Below are positions 24,013 to 44,000 of a stretch of 64,000 bases of DNA, piece by piece. The stretch is from Piromyces finnis (Eukaryota; Neocallimastigomycota; Neocallimastigomycetes; Neocallimastigales; Neocallimastigaceae): contig MCFH01000055.1 in assembly GCA_002104945.1 (NCBI GenBank), positions 186,001 through 250,000 of the forward strand. The letters are read 5' to 3'. Within the stretch, counting starts at the first letter, position 1. Each line of letters opens with the position of its first letter. Under the pieces are notes generated by a model. It did not search any database. It was not told the DNA's origin and saw only the letters and a program-made list of their open reading frames with translations. A program made the translations under genes and the position numbers.

Positions 24013-25849
24013 ATCTAAAAATCTCAAAAAAAAAAAAAAATTTTTTTTGTAAATATTTATTATATCTTTTTCTTTCTTTCCTTTTTTTTTTTTTTTTATT
24101 TTTATTATTACAATATAGACAAAAAAGATAATAGTAGTAAAATAAAGTTAAAAAAAAAAAAAAAATCAAGTAAATTATAGAATTCTAATGATAATCATAC
24201 TAAAGACGACTATTTTTCTATTCTTCAATTATTATATATATATAAGATGTAAATACACACATATATATAGAAACTTTTTTTTTTTTTTTAAAAAAAAATC
24301 ACATATTTCATAATACTTTTAATTAATATTTACAATTCACGAAATAAAATTAATTTCAAAAAATAAATGTAGAATGTAAACAAAAGATTATTATATTTTA
24401 ATTCTTTTAAAATAATAATAATAAAAAAATCAAATAGTATATATTATTTTCCATTTAAATTAATTATTTAACATTTTTTTTAATAGAGTGTTGTTTGATT
24501 ATATTTCATTTTTATTTATTTATTATTTTTTTATGAATATATGGTATGTGGTATACTTATAACTAATATAATAATATTGTTTATTTCTTCTTTTAATAAT
24601 TTAACCATCTACTTAAATAATTATAAATGAAAATAAATTAATAAAGTTTCTTTAGATAAAAGAAAAGTAGATAAAATATGGATGAAAATAGGTTAAAATT
24701 AATAATGATATACATTATTATCACTATAATGTATATACTTTTATTGTAATATTTAGAATATATTTAGAATAACAATGCATGAATAAATGGTTCAATTAAA
24801 TATTTTTCACCATCACTTTTAAATAAAACTTTATTAAATTTATTTCTTTCCATTAAAACTTTAATTGACATTTATAGGTTACACAAAGAATAGTATTAAT
24901 TTTTATTTTTTTTTATTTTTTTTTATTTGGAAGAAGAGAGAAAGTGAAAAAAAAAAAAAAAAAGGTTTAATACCTATCATTAGTAATAACATTGAAGCTC
25001 TTTTTTTTTTTTTTTTTTTACTATATTAATAATAATTTATAAAAGAATACAAATACTATTTTTTTTTAATAATTATATTTTATAATTAGTACAACACTAA
25101 TGAAACTTTTTTTTTATTCGTTGCTAGTAATAATTTACTTTTCTGGTTTAGTTGATGTTAAAAAGTAATATGTAATATCATTTTAATTAAGAATAGAAAA
25201 AAAAAAAAAAGAAATTAAGAAGTATTTTTCAGTAACACTTATTAACATTTATTACTTGATAATTATGATAATTGATATGTATAATTTATAATAAAAAAAA
25301 TAAATATAAAATGTAGATATATAATTGCCATACTAAGCATAATTTAAACATTAAATCGATAATATTATTAAAAAAAAAGGTTTATTTCTTTTATCAAAAA
25401 TATAATTTAAAGTATTAAATCAGTATAAAAGGTTTAATATGAAAATTAAAAAAATTCTATAAAATTCTATTTTTATTCTTTTTCTTTTCTTCTTTTTCAT
25501 TTTATAACTTGATTTTTTTAATATTACAAGAAAAGAAAAATGAAATAAATCTTTTAAAGTTTCAATATACTTTAATTATTATTTTTTTTGCAAAAAAGAA
25601 AACTTCATCTTAAAAGAAAATTGAAAAGAATTAATTTAGTTTTTACTTTTTTAATAGTTTTTTTTTTAAAATTTTATTATATTTATTTTAATGAAATGAT
25701 TGGTAAAAATTTAAAAAAAATAAATATTCATATTTTTTTTTTTTTGGAATATAAAATTTTATTATATATAATAATTATTAATTAAATATAAAAGAAATTC
25801 TTTTTTTTTTTTCTTTAAAATAATAATAATATAAAATCCAAATTTTAAA
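24013..25849. other. Gene-free AT-rich intergenic stretch
   Basis: Long A and T homopolymers. The frame at 25588-25785 begins with TTG and is Lys/Phe/Ile-only in character, a composition artefact. Its right end should hold the promoter of the GPN3-type gene. Confidence 0.5.
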
Positions 25850-27819
25850 ATGTAAAGTTAATTAAATTTATTTTTGAAAAAAAAAAAAAAAGCTTATATA
25901 TATAAGATTATTCCTATAAAAATTCTTTAAAATTACTAAAGTCTTATTATTATATATATATCTGTCTATCTTTGTATAAAAATATTTATATTTTGTTAAT
26001 ATAATAATATTAAAAGGGGAAAGCAATGTCAATTAGTTATAGGACCTGCAGGTTCTGGAAAAGTAACGCTATGTTGTCATATTTATTATATTATAATTTT
26101 TTAAATTTTAAAATATATATGTATTATTATTTAAAAAGAGCTGAATGAAAATTTTTAATATTTTTATATATATTCTATGAAATATAAAATTTCATTTTAA
26201 TGTTTAATTTTATAAACTTATTAGAGTACTTATTGTAGAACTATTATGTCTCACTGTCAATCTATAAAAAGATCTGTTCATTTAGTAAATTTAGATCCAG
26301 CTGCTGAAAATTTCGAATATGAACCAACCATCGGTAAATATATTTACTATTATTAAAGATAAAATTTAAAAATAAAATTGAATAAAGGAATAGCGTTTTT
26401 TATTTTATTAAATTCAAAATTTAACAATATAAAGATATCAGAGATTTAATTACTCTTGACGATGTTATGGAAGAATTAGACTATGGACCAAACGGTGGTC
26501 TCGTTTATTGTATGGAGTATGTATTATTGTATTATATATCTATTTCAAATTTGAAATGTCTTTTTTTTTTATTAATTTTTTTTTTTTTTTTTTTTAATTA
26601 ATAAAAAAAGATTTTTAATTAACAATATAAATTGGTTAGAAGAAGAATTAAACAACTATGAAGATGATTATTTAATTTTTGATTGTCCAGGTAAATTTTT
26701 GAATCAATTGAACAATTATTTCAATTTTTTTATTTTTCTTTTTACAAAAAACAAAACAAAACAAAACAACTTTGTTACAAAATCAAAAGTTTAGTACTTT
26801 TATTTATATATTTAATTAAATATGCAACATAATTTTTAAAATGTATTTTACTTTATAATTTTATATTCAACATTTCAATTAAAATTTCTAAAATGAATTT
26901 CAACGTACATCATAATTAAATTTACATATTAACATTTAAATTATTGATATGTATTTGAATATTATATTTAATCCTATTTATGAAATGATATCATTCCTTG
27001 TTATTATATATATATTTAAAAAAAAAAATACCTATGGGAATGATGATATAGGTCAAATTGAATTATATACTCATTTTCCAATTATGAAAACTATTGTTCA
27101 AACATTACAAAAATATGATTATAATGTTTGCTGTGTATATTTATTAGATAGTCAATTCATTGAAGATACATCAAAATTCTTTTCTGGTGTTTTAAATGCA
27201 ATGTCAGCAATGATTCAATTAGAAATCCCACATATTAATGTTTTAACAAAAGTAGATTTATTGGATAAAAAAGTTCAAAGATCCAGAGATTTTGAAAGGT
27301 AATTTTGTTAATAATTTCAAAAAGTTATTTATTTTAGAAAAAACAAAAAACACCTTATTTAATATGCTTACCTCTTTATAATACATATTAATTTTCTTTA
27401 ATATCTTATTTAAATATTGATTTTCAAAAAATAAAAATAAAAAAAAAAAAAATAGATATTTAGAAGTAGATTCTTCACTATTGACAGAAGATATTAATAA
27501 TAGAATGAGACCAAGATACCAACATTTAAATGAAGCTATTGTTCAACTTGTATGCTAAAATAATTATAATTAGAATCATTTTTATTATATATATTATATA
27601 TTATTTGATGGTACATTTTATTGAAACTCTATGTATATATTTTTTGTAAAGATTGATGAATATAATATGGTCAATTTCTTACCATTAGATATTTCAGATG
27701 AAGAATCTGTTGCCTATGTTTTAGCTCAAGTAGATAATTCTATACAGTATGGTGAAGACTTGGAAGTAAAGGAACGTGAAGATTTTACTGAAGATGTTGA
27801 TGATGATTATGACTACTGA
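25850..27819 (+). CDS. GPN3: GPN-loop GTPase 3 (8 exons, start codon split by an intron)
   Basis: Exons by frame and splice phase: 25850-25851, 26017-26062, 26225-26333, 26435-26516, 26611-26690, 27052-27298, 27456-27549, 27652-27819; spliced 275 residues, the family's usual length. Motifs: P-loop GPAGSGK (10-16) followed by ST across an intron, NLDPAAE (38-44), the GPN signature 70-72, DCPGQ (104-108), the base-recognition TKVD, and a conserved IQYGEDLE near the C terminus. GPN GTPases work in assembly and nuclear import of RNA polymerase II; the CMEF and YLLDSQF wording fits the GPN3 subgroup rather than GPN1 or GPN2. No in-frame ATG precedes the P-loop exon. Joining AT (25850-25851) to G (26017) through a 165-nt intron makes ATG GGA AAG, giving the expected short N terminus; this first exon is inferred. 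Confidence 0.9.
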
Positions 27820-27878
27820 TAAGAATAAAAATAAAAATAGATAAATTTAATAAATAAAAGTTACTATTATTAATAATA

Positions 27879-27915
<37 letters not shown>

Positions 27916-28462
27916 ACTAAGAAGTTGATAAATATTTTATCTATTCTATTTAAAAAGCATATAAAAATAAATAAATATAACAATATATATAAAGAAAAAA
28001 TAAAAATTATTGAATTAATTGAAAAACAAAAGTTTAAAACTTTTAGATTTTATTAAAGTACGATAACATCAATATATATTGCAATTTTTTTTTTTTTATT
28101 TTTTTTATTTTTTATTTTTTATTTTTATTTTTATTTTTATTTCTATTTTTCATTTTCTTTGTGCAATATTCATTACTTGTAAAAATTAAAAATTAAGAAG
28201 AAATAAGTTACTTTATTTGGTGATTTAAATGTACTTTTGAAATAAAACATATATATGTAAGTAAATTTCATAATTAAAATTTAAATAAAATGGATGGTAT
28301 ATACATTTACATACATACATATTTAAAACATATAATATACATATAAAGAAAGAAAAAAAATAAAAGAAGTTTATTTGATATATTAGGTTGGTATCTTTAA
28401 AAGTTTTCTTATTCATAATAAAAATGATGATTATCTGTTGTTATTATTTTCATAGGCCATTT
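27820..28462. other. Intergenic region between convergent genes
   Basis: Holds a ~37-nt A run (27878-27914) and T-rich tracts, probably the 3' ends of both neighbouring transcripts. The frame at 28225-28416 (-) looks like chance. Confidence 0.5.
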
Positions 28463-29172
28463 TTATATATTATTTTTCTTTTCAGTAGTTTGATTAGTTT
28501 TAGAAATTTCATTAAGATCATGGGCTAGAGAATATATCTTATTGTTATATTCTGCCTCTTTATTTCCAATTTTACTATGAAGATCAATAAATTGAATAAT
28601 GGTTTCATATTTAGATTGACTTACTAAACAATTTAAATTGGAAGCATTTAAATTAGTATTAATTATACTAAAAAGTTCATTAAATTTCTTTATTTTTTCT
28701 ATATGAATAATGTTGCGATGATATTTTTTTTTTTTTTTTTGTTTCATTTTTATATATATATATAAAAAGAGAATATATACATCATATACATATAAAAAAT
28801 AAAATAATAATAATAATTATAAAAGAATATATAAGTATATATAATTATATATATATATATTTTTTAAATACTTTTTCTTTTCTTCAATAAATTACCTTTC
28901 ATTCTTTCTTTTATAATAGGATTTTGTGTTGAACCTTTTCTATTTATTATTATTATTAGAGATAATAGTAATGACAGTAAAAAAAAACATTAATTTTTTT
29001 TTTTTTAAAATTAACAATATATGTATCTATGTTTAGTTAATAATAAAATATCATAATATATATATTACATATCATTAATAATAGTATTGCCTTGTTCTTC
29101 TAATTGAGTTAATAAATCCAACAACTTTTCTACCATTTCTGTATGTTGGCCATTTGAATTTGTGTTGCTCAT
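28463..29172 (-). CDS. Small coiled-coil protein, unrecognised (3 exons)
   Basis: Exons in order of transcription: 29069-29172, 28896-28939 (44 nt), 28463-28698. Donors GTAATA and GTAATT, acceptors ATAG and ATAG; phases 2 and 1 agree, and the product is 127 residues. It is highly charged and helical with heptad-like leucines (EKLLDLLTQLEEQGNTII, KIKKFNELFSIINTNL), so a small helical-bundle or coiled-coil subunit of a complex is likely. The length and a leading amphipathic helix followed by a TIIQFIDLHSK stretch faintly recall Mediator subunit 10 (Nut2), but the hallmark NPD region is not visible, so I make no assignment. An unspliced reading gives only two short, unrelated frames. It lies 507 bp downstream of the TCTP gene on the same strand. 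Confidence 0.6.
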
Positions 29173-29678
29173 TTTTAATTATTTGAAAAAAATATAAAAA
29201 TAAAAAAAAAAAAAAAATCCAATATTAATTAAATTTCTTTCATAAAAAAAAAAGAAAATAATAATCTTTATATTCTACTACAATTTTCATAATTTTAAGG
29301 TTAAATAAGTATAATAAATGTAAATTTTTTTTAAATAATAAATAATTAATAATAAAGTTCTTCACATTTTATTAACATAAAAGACATTAAAAATTTACTA
29401 TATCTAATATCATAACACCACACAATAATCTTCATCTAAAACATATGAATTTTAATTTTAATATTTAAAAAATTTTCTTTTATTTATTTTTTTAGTTTTT
29501 TTATGTTTTCTTTCTTTGCTTTTTTCACAATTTTTCTCTCATTTTAAGAAAAATATTTTTTTTCGTTTATATTATTATTATTTTTAATTTTAAATTATTA
29601 TAATAATAATTATAAAAAAAATATTCCTAATTTATATAAAATATTTTTTTTCTCTTATAAATGTATCGTTATATGAAC
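29173..29678. other. Intergenic region between tandem minus-strand genes
   Basis: A/T-rich. It contains the 3' region of the TCTP gene and the promoter of the coiled-coil gene. No further feature seen. Confidence 0.5.
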
Positions 29679-30431
29679 TTATAACTTTTCAATCTTAAGA
29701 CCATCCTTGAAAATAGTGAAGTATGGAGTGACACCATCTTCTCTGTAGTTAAGAAGAAGGACAGCACCATCTGGATCCATAGATTCACCAACGTAGAATT
29801 CGTAATCCTTGAAGTTGGCAAGGATCTTCTTGAAAAGAACAACAGCTTCCTTTTCGAATTCTGGAACACGTTCTGGGTTGTTTTCTTGGAGGTACTTTCT
29901 GATGGACTTCATGTATCCCTTCATGTAGATCTTGTAAGAAGCCTTATCGAATTGAGTTTCTTGAAGACGGAAAGAGTAAACGACGTTGTTAACAACTTCA
30001 GCATCTTCTGGGATTGGTCCATCATCTTCTTCTTCAGCAGATGGGTTAGCACCAATATCGAAATCTTGGTTACCAGAAACGGTAATCATCTATTTTTATA
30101 ATAATATTTAAGAACATTATAATTTATACATTAATTTTCTTTCTTTATATTCATATTTCTTTATCACTTCTTTTATAAACATATTTTGCAAATTTGTAAT
30201 AATATTTTTTTTTTCACTTACTTTACAGTCAACTTCAATGGCAACACCGTTACCAATTTCAGTGATCTTGTAAGCATCAGAGACGATTTCGTCACCTTTT
30301 AAATTTTAATAAAATATTTATATATAATACGATAAAAATAATTAATTTCTGTACAACATTTTGGTTTTCTTATTTTTTATTCCATTGCTCCATATTTACA
30401 TACCAGAGATAACGTCACGGTAAAGAATCAT
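29679..30431 (-). CDS. Translationally controlled tumour protein (TCTP) homologue (3 exons)
   Basis: Exons: 30404-30431, 30222-30295, 29679-30089, with donors GTATGT and GTAAGT; spliced 170 residues, the normal family length. The N terminus MILYRDVIS matches the conserved TCTP start. The glycine/acid loop (IGANPSAEEEDD) and the C-terminal YREDGVTPYFTIFKDGL are family signatures. TCTP is an abundant cytosolic protein that binds small GTPases and elongation factors and, in yeast (Tma19), associates with ribosomes and mitochondria under stress. The coding sequence is visibly richer in C/G at third positions than its neighbours, as expected for a very highly expressed gene. The initiator ATG sits in an exon of only 28 nt. 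A 60-130-nt frame on the opposite strand is a shadow. Confidence 0.97.
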
Positions 30432-32060
30432 GTTGTTTAAATTATTATTATACTAATTTAAAAATTTAAAAAGTGTGTAGTTCAAAAAATTGGAAATTTT
30501 GATTTATTTTTATAGTAATTTTCTAGCCAATAATAATCACAATAAATCCAAAAAAAAAAAAATTAGCCAATAATTTTATCATATCAAAGCCATATATAAT
30601 ATTAAAGAATTTATTTAAATATATTGATATATATTAAAAATGTTAAATGCAATATAAAAAATATTAAAAAAAAAATCGATTTTTAATACTTAATAATATT
30701 TACATTATTTATATTGTCTTATTATTTTTATATATTTGTATATTAAATATATATGAAATATATATCCCTATATATATTACACAATATAAAATTTTAAAGT
30801 TTTATATAATTTTAATATATAAATGTATTACATTACGTATTATTGTTAAAATGTAACATTGTCATAAAGTAAAACTTTAACATATAATAAATTTATTATT
30901 ATAATATTCTTATTAAAAATTAATATAGATCGAGGCAATTGAATTTATATTTTTCCATTTCAATTTTTTTTATATAAAATACTTGTAAATAATTATAAAT
31001 AATGCTTTAAAAGTATGTATTAATTCTGTGTAAATAAAATAATATTTTAGAAATAATAATTCAATTGAAAAATAAAAAGTTTTATATTTAAGTTGGATAA
31101 ATGAATGAATAAATAAATATTAAAATTTCTATTAAAAAAAAAGTTATCTTGGTAATTAAATTTTTTTTGTAAACAAATTTAAAAAAAAATATTTTAAAAT
31201 GATTGTGGATAAATTTTTAATTAATTTTTATTTCTTTTAATCAAAAAACAAAAATTTATATAACTATTTTATGAAGAGATTAAAGTGAAAATAATTAATT
31301 ATATAGTAATTCTTTTTTATATTTATATAATCATTAAGTTAGTGTAAAGTAGTCTATTTTTATTACAATGTAAAACATGATAATTAATTATTCTTTACTA
31401 TTTTTATTATAATTTATATGGTTAATTTTTTTTAAATATTAATTATATTTTTGATAATTAAACAAAATAATATATTATTATGAATATAATAATATTAAGA
31501 AAGTATAAGATGTGTTATTATTTTTAAAAAATAGAAATGATAATAATAATTACTTGATATTACTTTTATATTATTTTCAAATTATTATATTTAAATTTAT
31601 TCTTATTAAATTAAATAATAAAATATAAACAATTTTGGTATATTTAGTTATGAATATAAATTATAATACATTGTAATAATAATATTAACTGTCAAATGAG
31701 ATGTATAATATGTATAATATTTGTTCTTTTTTTTTATTTAAAAATAAATAAATTCTCTTTAGATTATTATTCATTTTAATTTTATTTAATAAAATTATAA
31801 GATCAAAAAATTTAATTATAAATTGGAACGACTCATTCCAATATTTAATTAAATTAATTAAAAATTTTTATTTTATATTAAACTTTTTTTTTTTTTATTA
31901 CTTAGTATTGCAATAGAATAATAAAAATCTGAAAATTTATTATGTTTTGAATAATATATATATATCAATAATAAATATATATTTAAACTAAGAAATTGAA
32001 AGTAACTATAAATTAAATTCGATTTTGATACCCACTTTTTAAATAAGTATTCATTTTAAA
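30432..32060. other. Divergent intergenic region (TCTP and condensin promoters)
   Basis: 1.6 kb of A/T-rich sequence between two divergently transcribed genes, so it must carry both promoters. I see no distinct motif, gene or repeat. Confidence 0.5.
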
Positions 32061-39207
<7,147 letters not shown>

Positions 39208-41029
39208 AATAATACTTTTTCTATAAACTTCTTTCCAATTTTAATAAATTATTTAAGAAAGCCCAAATATATATTTCATTTTAATTATAAATTTCATAAA
39301 TTCTAATTATAATAGATCATTATTATTTCTTTTTTATAGTCATATATACAATTTGTAATGCTATCTATACATTTTATTTTATAGTATTTATTTTATGATA
39401 TCTATTATTATAAAAGTATAATTAAAGAACTTTATAGAATATTGAAATTATAATAATAAAGGTATTTTATAAATAAACACTTTTATATTTTAATTTTTAG
39501 TTTTTTTTTTTTCTTTTTTTAATTTTTTAAAATTTTTTGTACCACTTTAATAAATAAAAAAAAATACATAAAATAATAATTTAAATACATATATTTTAAT
39601 TATATGATATCACATGAAATGAAAAAACAAATGGATTTTCTATTATTACTATTTATTCAAAAACTATTTTTTATCATTCTATAGAAAAAGTAGAAAAGTT
39701 AGTGAATATGTTAATAACTACAACTTTATTTTCATAAAAATATAAATATTTCATTGCATAAAAAACAACTGACGTTTATTTTCTTTATTCAAATAAATAT
39801 ACAAATAGGAATTATATAATTCCTATTTGTATATTTGAAATTAAGGATTAAATTTTTTTTTTTTAAAAAAAAAAAAAATTACTATTAACTTTAATTAAAT
39901 GTATTTTATTAAAAATACAATAATAATTATTAAACTTTCATAGAGTGTTATCAATATTACATATTAAACATCGTTTGACGTTAATATTATTATGTTTGTT
40001 ATTATTAATTAATAACATTGATCTTTTATTTTATAATTTGTTTTTCATTACCTTTTCCTTCAAAATAAAACCATTTAAGCAATTTTTTATATTCACTAAT
40101 ATATTCTAATATATTATATAATATATGTTTTTTATTAAAAATTTATAAACATTAACATAAATTTTACTAAATTTGTATAATAACCTTTTCTTACGATCAT
40201 CATTTTTTAATAGTTATTAGAGTTATATATTTTTGGGTAAACTTGTTTATTATATTTATTTACCATATATTATAATTAATTTGACTTTATTGAATTGATA
40301 ATTCATAATATATTAAAAAAAACTAACTTTTCTTTCTAAAATATATGAAATGAAATATATAATAGGAATATGTGTAATTGAATTAAACACCAATACAATA
40401 TATTATATTAATTAAAAGATATATTATTAAGGTAGTTTTAATGTTTTTTTTTTTTTTTTAAAAAACTTTCAAAACAACATTATTCATAACAAAAAGAAAA
40501 AAAAAAACTAATAATTATATAATAATAATAATAAGAAGAATATAACAACAACAATAATAAAAATCTTATTATTGTAATAATAAAATATCATTTATTTTTT
40601 CATTGTAATTTGTAAACAATAAAAAAAACCATTAAACATAATAAACCTTGTTGAAAAGGCCACTATTATTAATGATTTTTCAATACATTTTATAGCTATT
40701 ATGAAATATTAAATAATAAACAATAGAAAGAGGAAATACAATTAATTTAAAAAAAAATTATTAAAATTAAAAATACAATTAAACATATATATATTTTTTT
40801 TACGAAAAGTTAAAAAAAAAAAAAAAAAAATAAAAAAAATAGGTTTTAATAGAAATAAACGATAGCTTCTTTAATATCAATTATAATAATAAAAGTTAAA
40901 TATATAGAACATAAAACATTTTTCAATCTAATGCAAATATAATTATATAGAATATAAGATATATATAACAAATAAAAAATACAATAAACAATCATATTCA
41001 TAATAAGCATTATTTAATAATAAATAGAA
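39208..41029. other. AT-rich intergenic region between condensin and flippase genes
   Basis: Contains a perfect 42-bp palindrome (39795-39836) listed separately and several A/T homopolymers. The right end should contain the flippase promoter. No gene seen. Confidence 0.5.
39795..39836. repeat. Perfect 42-bp palindrome
   Basis: The 21 bases 39795-39815 are the exact reverse complement of 39816-39836, with no spacer; the core ACAAATAGGAATTAT contains G/C and so is not a trivial A/T artefact. It could form a cruciform in DNA or a hairpin in a transcript about 600 bp past the condensin stop codon. Confidence 0.9.
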
Positions 41030-44000
41030 ATGGATAGAGATGATATAAATAACAATCCGTTTATGACGTATTCATTTGAAGATGGAAACTATGAAGACGA
41101 CAATGATACTTATGAAATGAACAATTATGACGATGATGTTGGTTTAACAACGGGACAAACCAATTATCAGCAGAAAAATTTTGCTAATAAATATGCACAA
41201 AGAAGTTTAGTAGATAAAATAAAGAATAGTTCCGCATATAACTCAGTAGCTCATGTATTAAATTTAATGAGAGGAAAAGATGATACACCACCTCCACAAG
41301 ATTCCTTTAGATATATCCAAGTAAATATCATAAATACTATATACTAATTTAAATTATAAATTCAAATATTATATATTTATATTTATTATTTTTATAATTT
41401 TTATAATAGTTAAATGATCCAATGACAAATTCATTAGCAAAATATTCTCACAATAGAATTTCAACAGCAAAATACAATGTATTTACATTTTTATATAAAT
41501 TCCTTAAGGAACAATTTTCAAAATATGCCAATGTTTTTTTCTTAGTAACAGCATTAATTCAAGTAACTATTATAGTTTATAAATATTGGAATATAGATTA
41601 TATGTTACATATAAATAAATAATTTACGAGTTATATCAATGAAATTTTACAATACAATCTTTTTTTTTCTAAATTTAGCAAATTCCAGGTGTTTCACCAT
41701 TAAATCCACTTACTACAATTCTTCCTTTATCTTTTGTATTGCTTGTTTCAGCTGTTAAGGAAATATTTGAAGACTATGTAAGCATAAATTATATTTATAA
41801 TATAAATGATAAAATAACTAATTTTGTTTTATTGTAAATAAATAAAAAAAATTAAATAGAAAAGACATATGTCTGATAATGATGAAAATAATAGAAAAAT
41901 CCAAGTATTAGTTGGAAATACATTTGTAGAAAAAAAATGGAGGGATTTGCATGTAGGTGATATTGTTAAAGTTGAAAATTCTAGTTTTTTCCCTGCAGAT
42001 TTAATTTTATTAAGTAGTAGTGAACCAGACGCATTATGTTATATTGAAACTAGTAATTTAGATGGGTAATTATATATATATATACATTCAATTAATTTCG
42101 TAAATATTCTATAGTAGTTTTATAAATTATTAAATTAATTGTATTTAAAAAGTGAAACCAATTTAAAGGTTAGACAAGGTTTGCCTGAAACAGCAAATTT
42201 AACAAATGCAAATGCAGTATCTGAAATTAGAGGTGTTTTAAAATCAGAACAGCCAAATAATAGCTTATATACATATGAAGGTGTTATTGAATTAAATGGA
42301 AAAGAATTACCATTGACTCCAAATCAATTACTTCTTAGAGTAAATATTAATATCATTACTTAAAATATTTTATTTAATTACAGGAATTAAAGAATTTATA
42401 TATATATACATATATATATTTTAAAAGGGATCACAATTAAGAAATACTAAATGGGTTTATGCCATTATTATCAATACTGGTCATGATACAAAATTAATGA
42501 AAAATGCAACGTAAATTTTGATTATTTAAATTGGATTGTTATTCAGTATATAGAATTAAATTAATATATTCTAATAATATATTATATATTTTAATGATTT
42601 TTATAATATTTAATATGTTAAATATATTTATAAATTAAATATATTTATATGTATAGTGAATCTCCAATAAAGCAAACTAATTTAGAAAAAATGACAAATG
42701 TTCAAATTGTATTTTTGTTTGCTATTTTAATAGCGATGTCATTAATTTGCTCAATAGGTTACTTCTTTAAAGATGTAAGAATATTATTAAATTTAATTTC
42801 TTTATTTGTCAAGTTATATATTCATTATTTTTTTTTAACTATAATCAAAAGTTTGCCACTTTTCAAGAAGAAATATTCCATGAAAAATTATTACAAAAAT
42901 TCACAGATATTATTTATGGATTCTTTACATTCATTATTTTGTTTAATAATTTAATTCCAATTAGGTAAAATTTTATTATTTATTTACAACTTTAGATTTT
43001 CAATAAAATAATAAAGAATAGGGTTAATGATCATAAATTCTAATGTTTTTTTTTTTTTTTTTTTTTTTTTTATACATTAATCATAATTATTAAATTTAAA
43101 ATTAATCATAATAGTTTGGTAGTTACAATGGAATTTGTAAAATATGGTCAATCAATTTTGATTAATTCCGATATTGAAATTTATCATGAAGAAACAGATA
43201 CCCCAACTCAATGTAAAACTAGTAATTTAGTTGAAGAATTAGGACAAGTTGAATATATTTTCTCTGATAAAACTGGTACTTTAACATGTAATGTTATGGA
43301 ATTTAAAATGTGTACTATTGCTGGAAAATCTTATGCTAAAATTGTTACCGACGATAAAAGAATTGTTAAAGGTGAAAATGGCGTCGAAAAAGGTTACTAT
43401 GATTTTAATAGATTAATAGACAATTCAAAATCTGATGCTACTGCAGATTCAATAGTAGAATTCTTAACTCTTTTAGCTGTATGCCATACTGTTATTCCAG
43501 AACAAAATGAAAACTCTCCAGAAGGTTATATTTATCAAGCATCTTCACCAGATGAAGGTGCTCTTGTTAAAGGTGCTGCTACACTTGGCTATGTATTTAC
43601 TACTCGTAGACCAAAGAGTGTTACAATTCAAGTTGAAGGACAAGAAAAAGAATATGAGTTATTAAATATTTGCGAATTCAACAGTACAAGAAAGCGTATG
43701 AGTGTTGTTGTTCGTACCCCAGAAGGTCAAATTAAATTATACACTAAAGGTGCTGATACTGTTATTCTTGAAAGATTAGCAGGAAATAACCCATATGTTG
43801 ATCACACTTTAAATCAATTAGAAGAATACGCCACTGAAGGTTTACGTACTTTATGTCTTGCTACTCGTGATATTCCTGAAGATGAATATATTAATTGGAA
43901 TAAAGCGTATGAAAAGGCAGCAACTTCATTAACCAATAGAGCTGCAGAATTAGATAGAGTTGCAGAATCAATTGAAAAGGAATTATTCTTATTAGGTGCT

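Noticed and set aside
25588-25785. 65-codon Lys/Phe/Ile frame
   Set aside because: TTG start and composition expected from A/T-rich DNA; it lies in the promoter region of the GPN3-type gene.
39850-39880. T-tract followed by A-tract that can fold as a hairpin
   Set aside because: Adjacent homopolymers of T and A are everywhere in this sequence and carry no specific signal.
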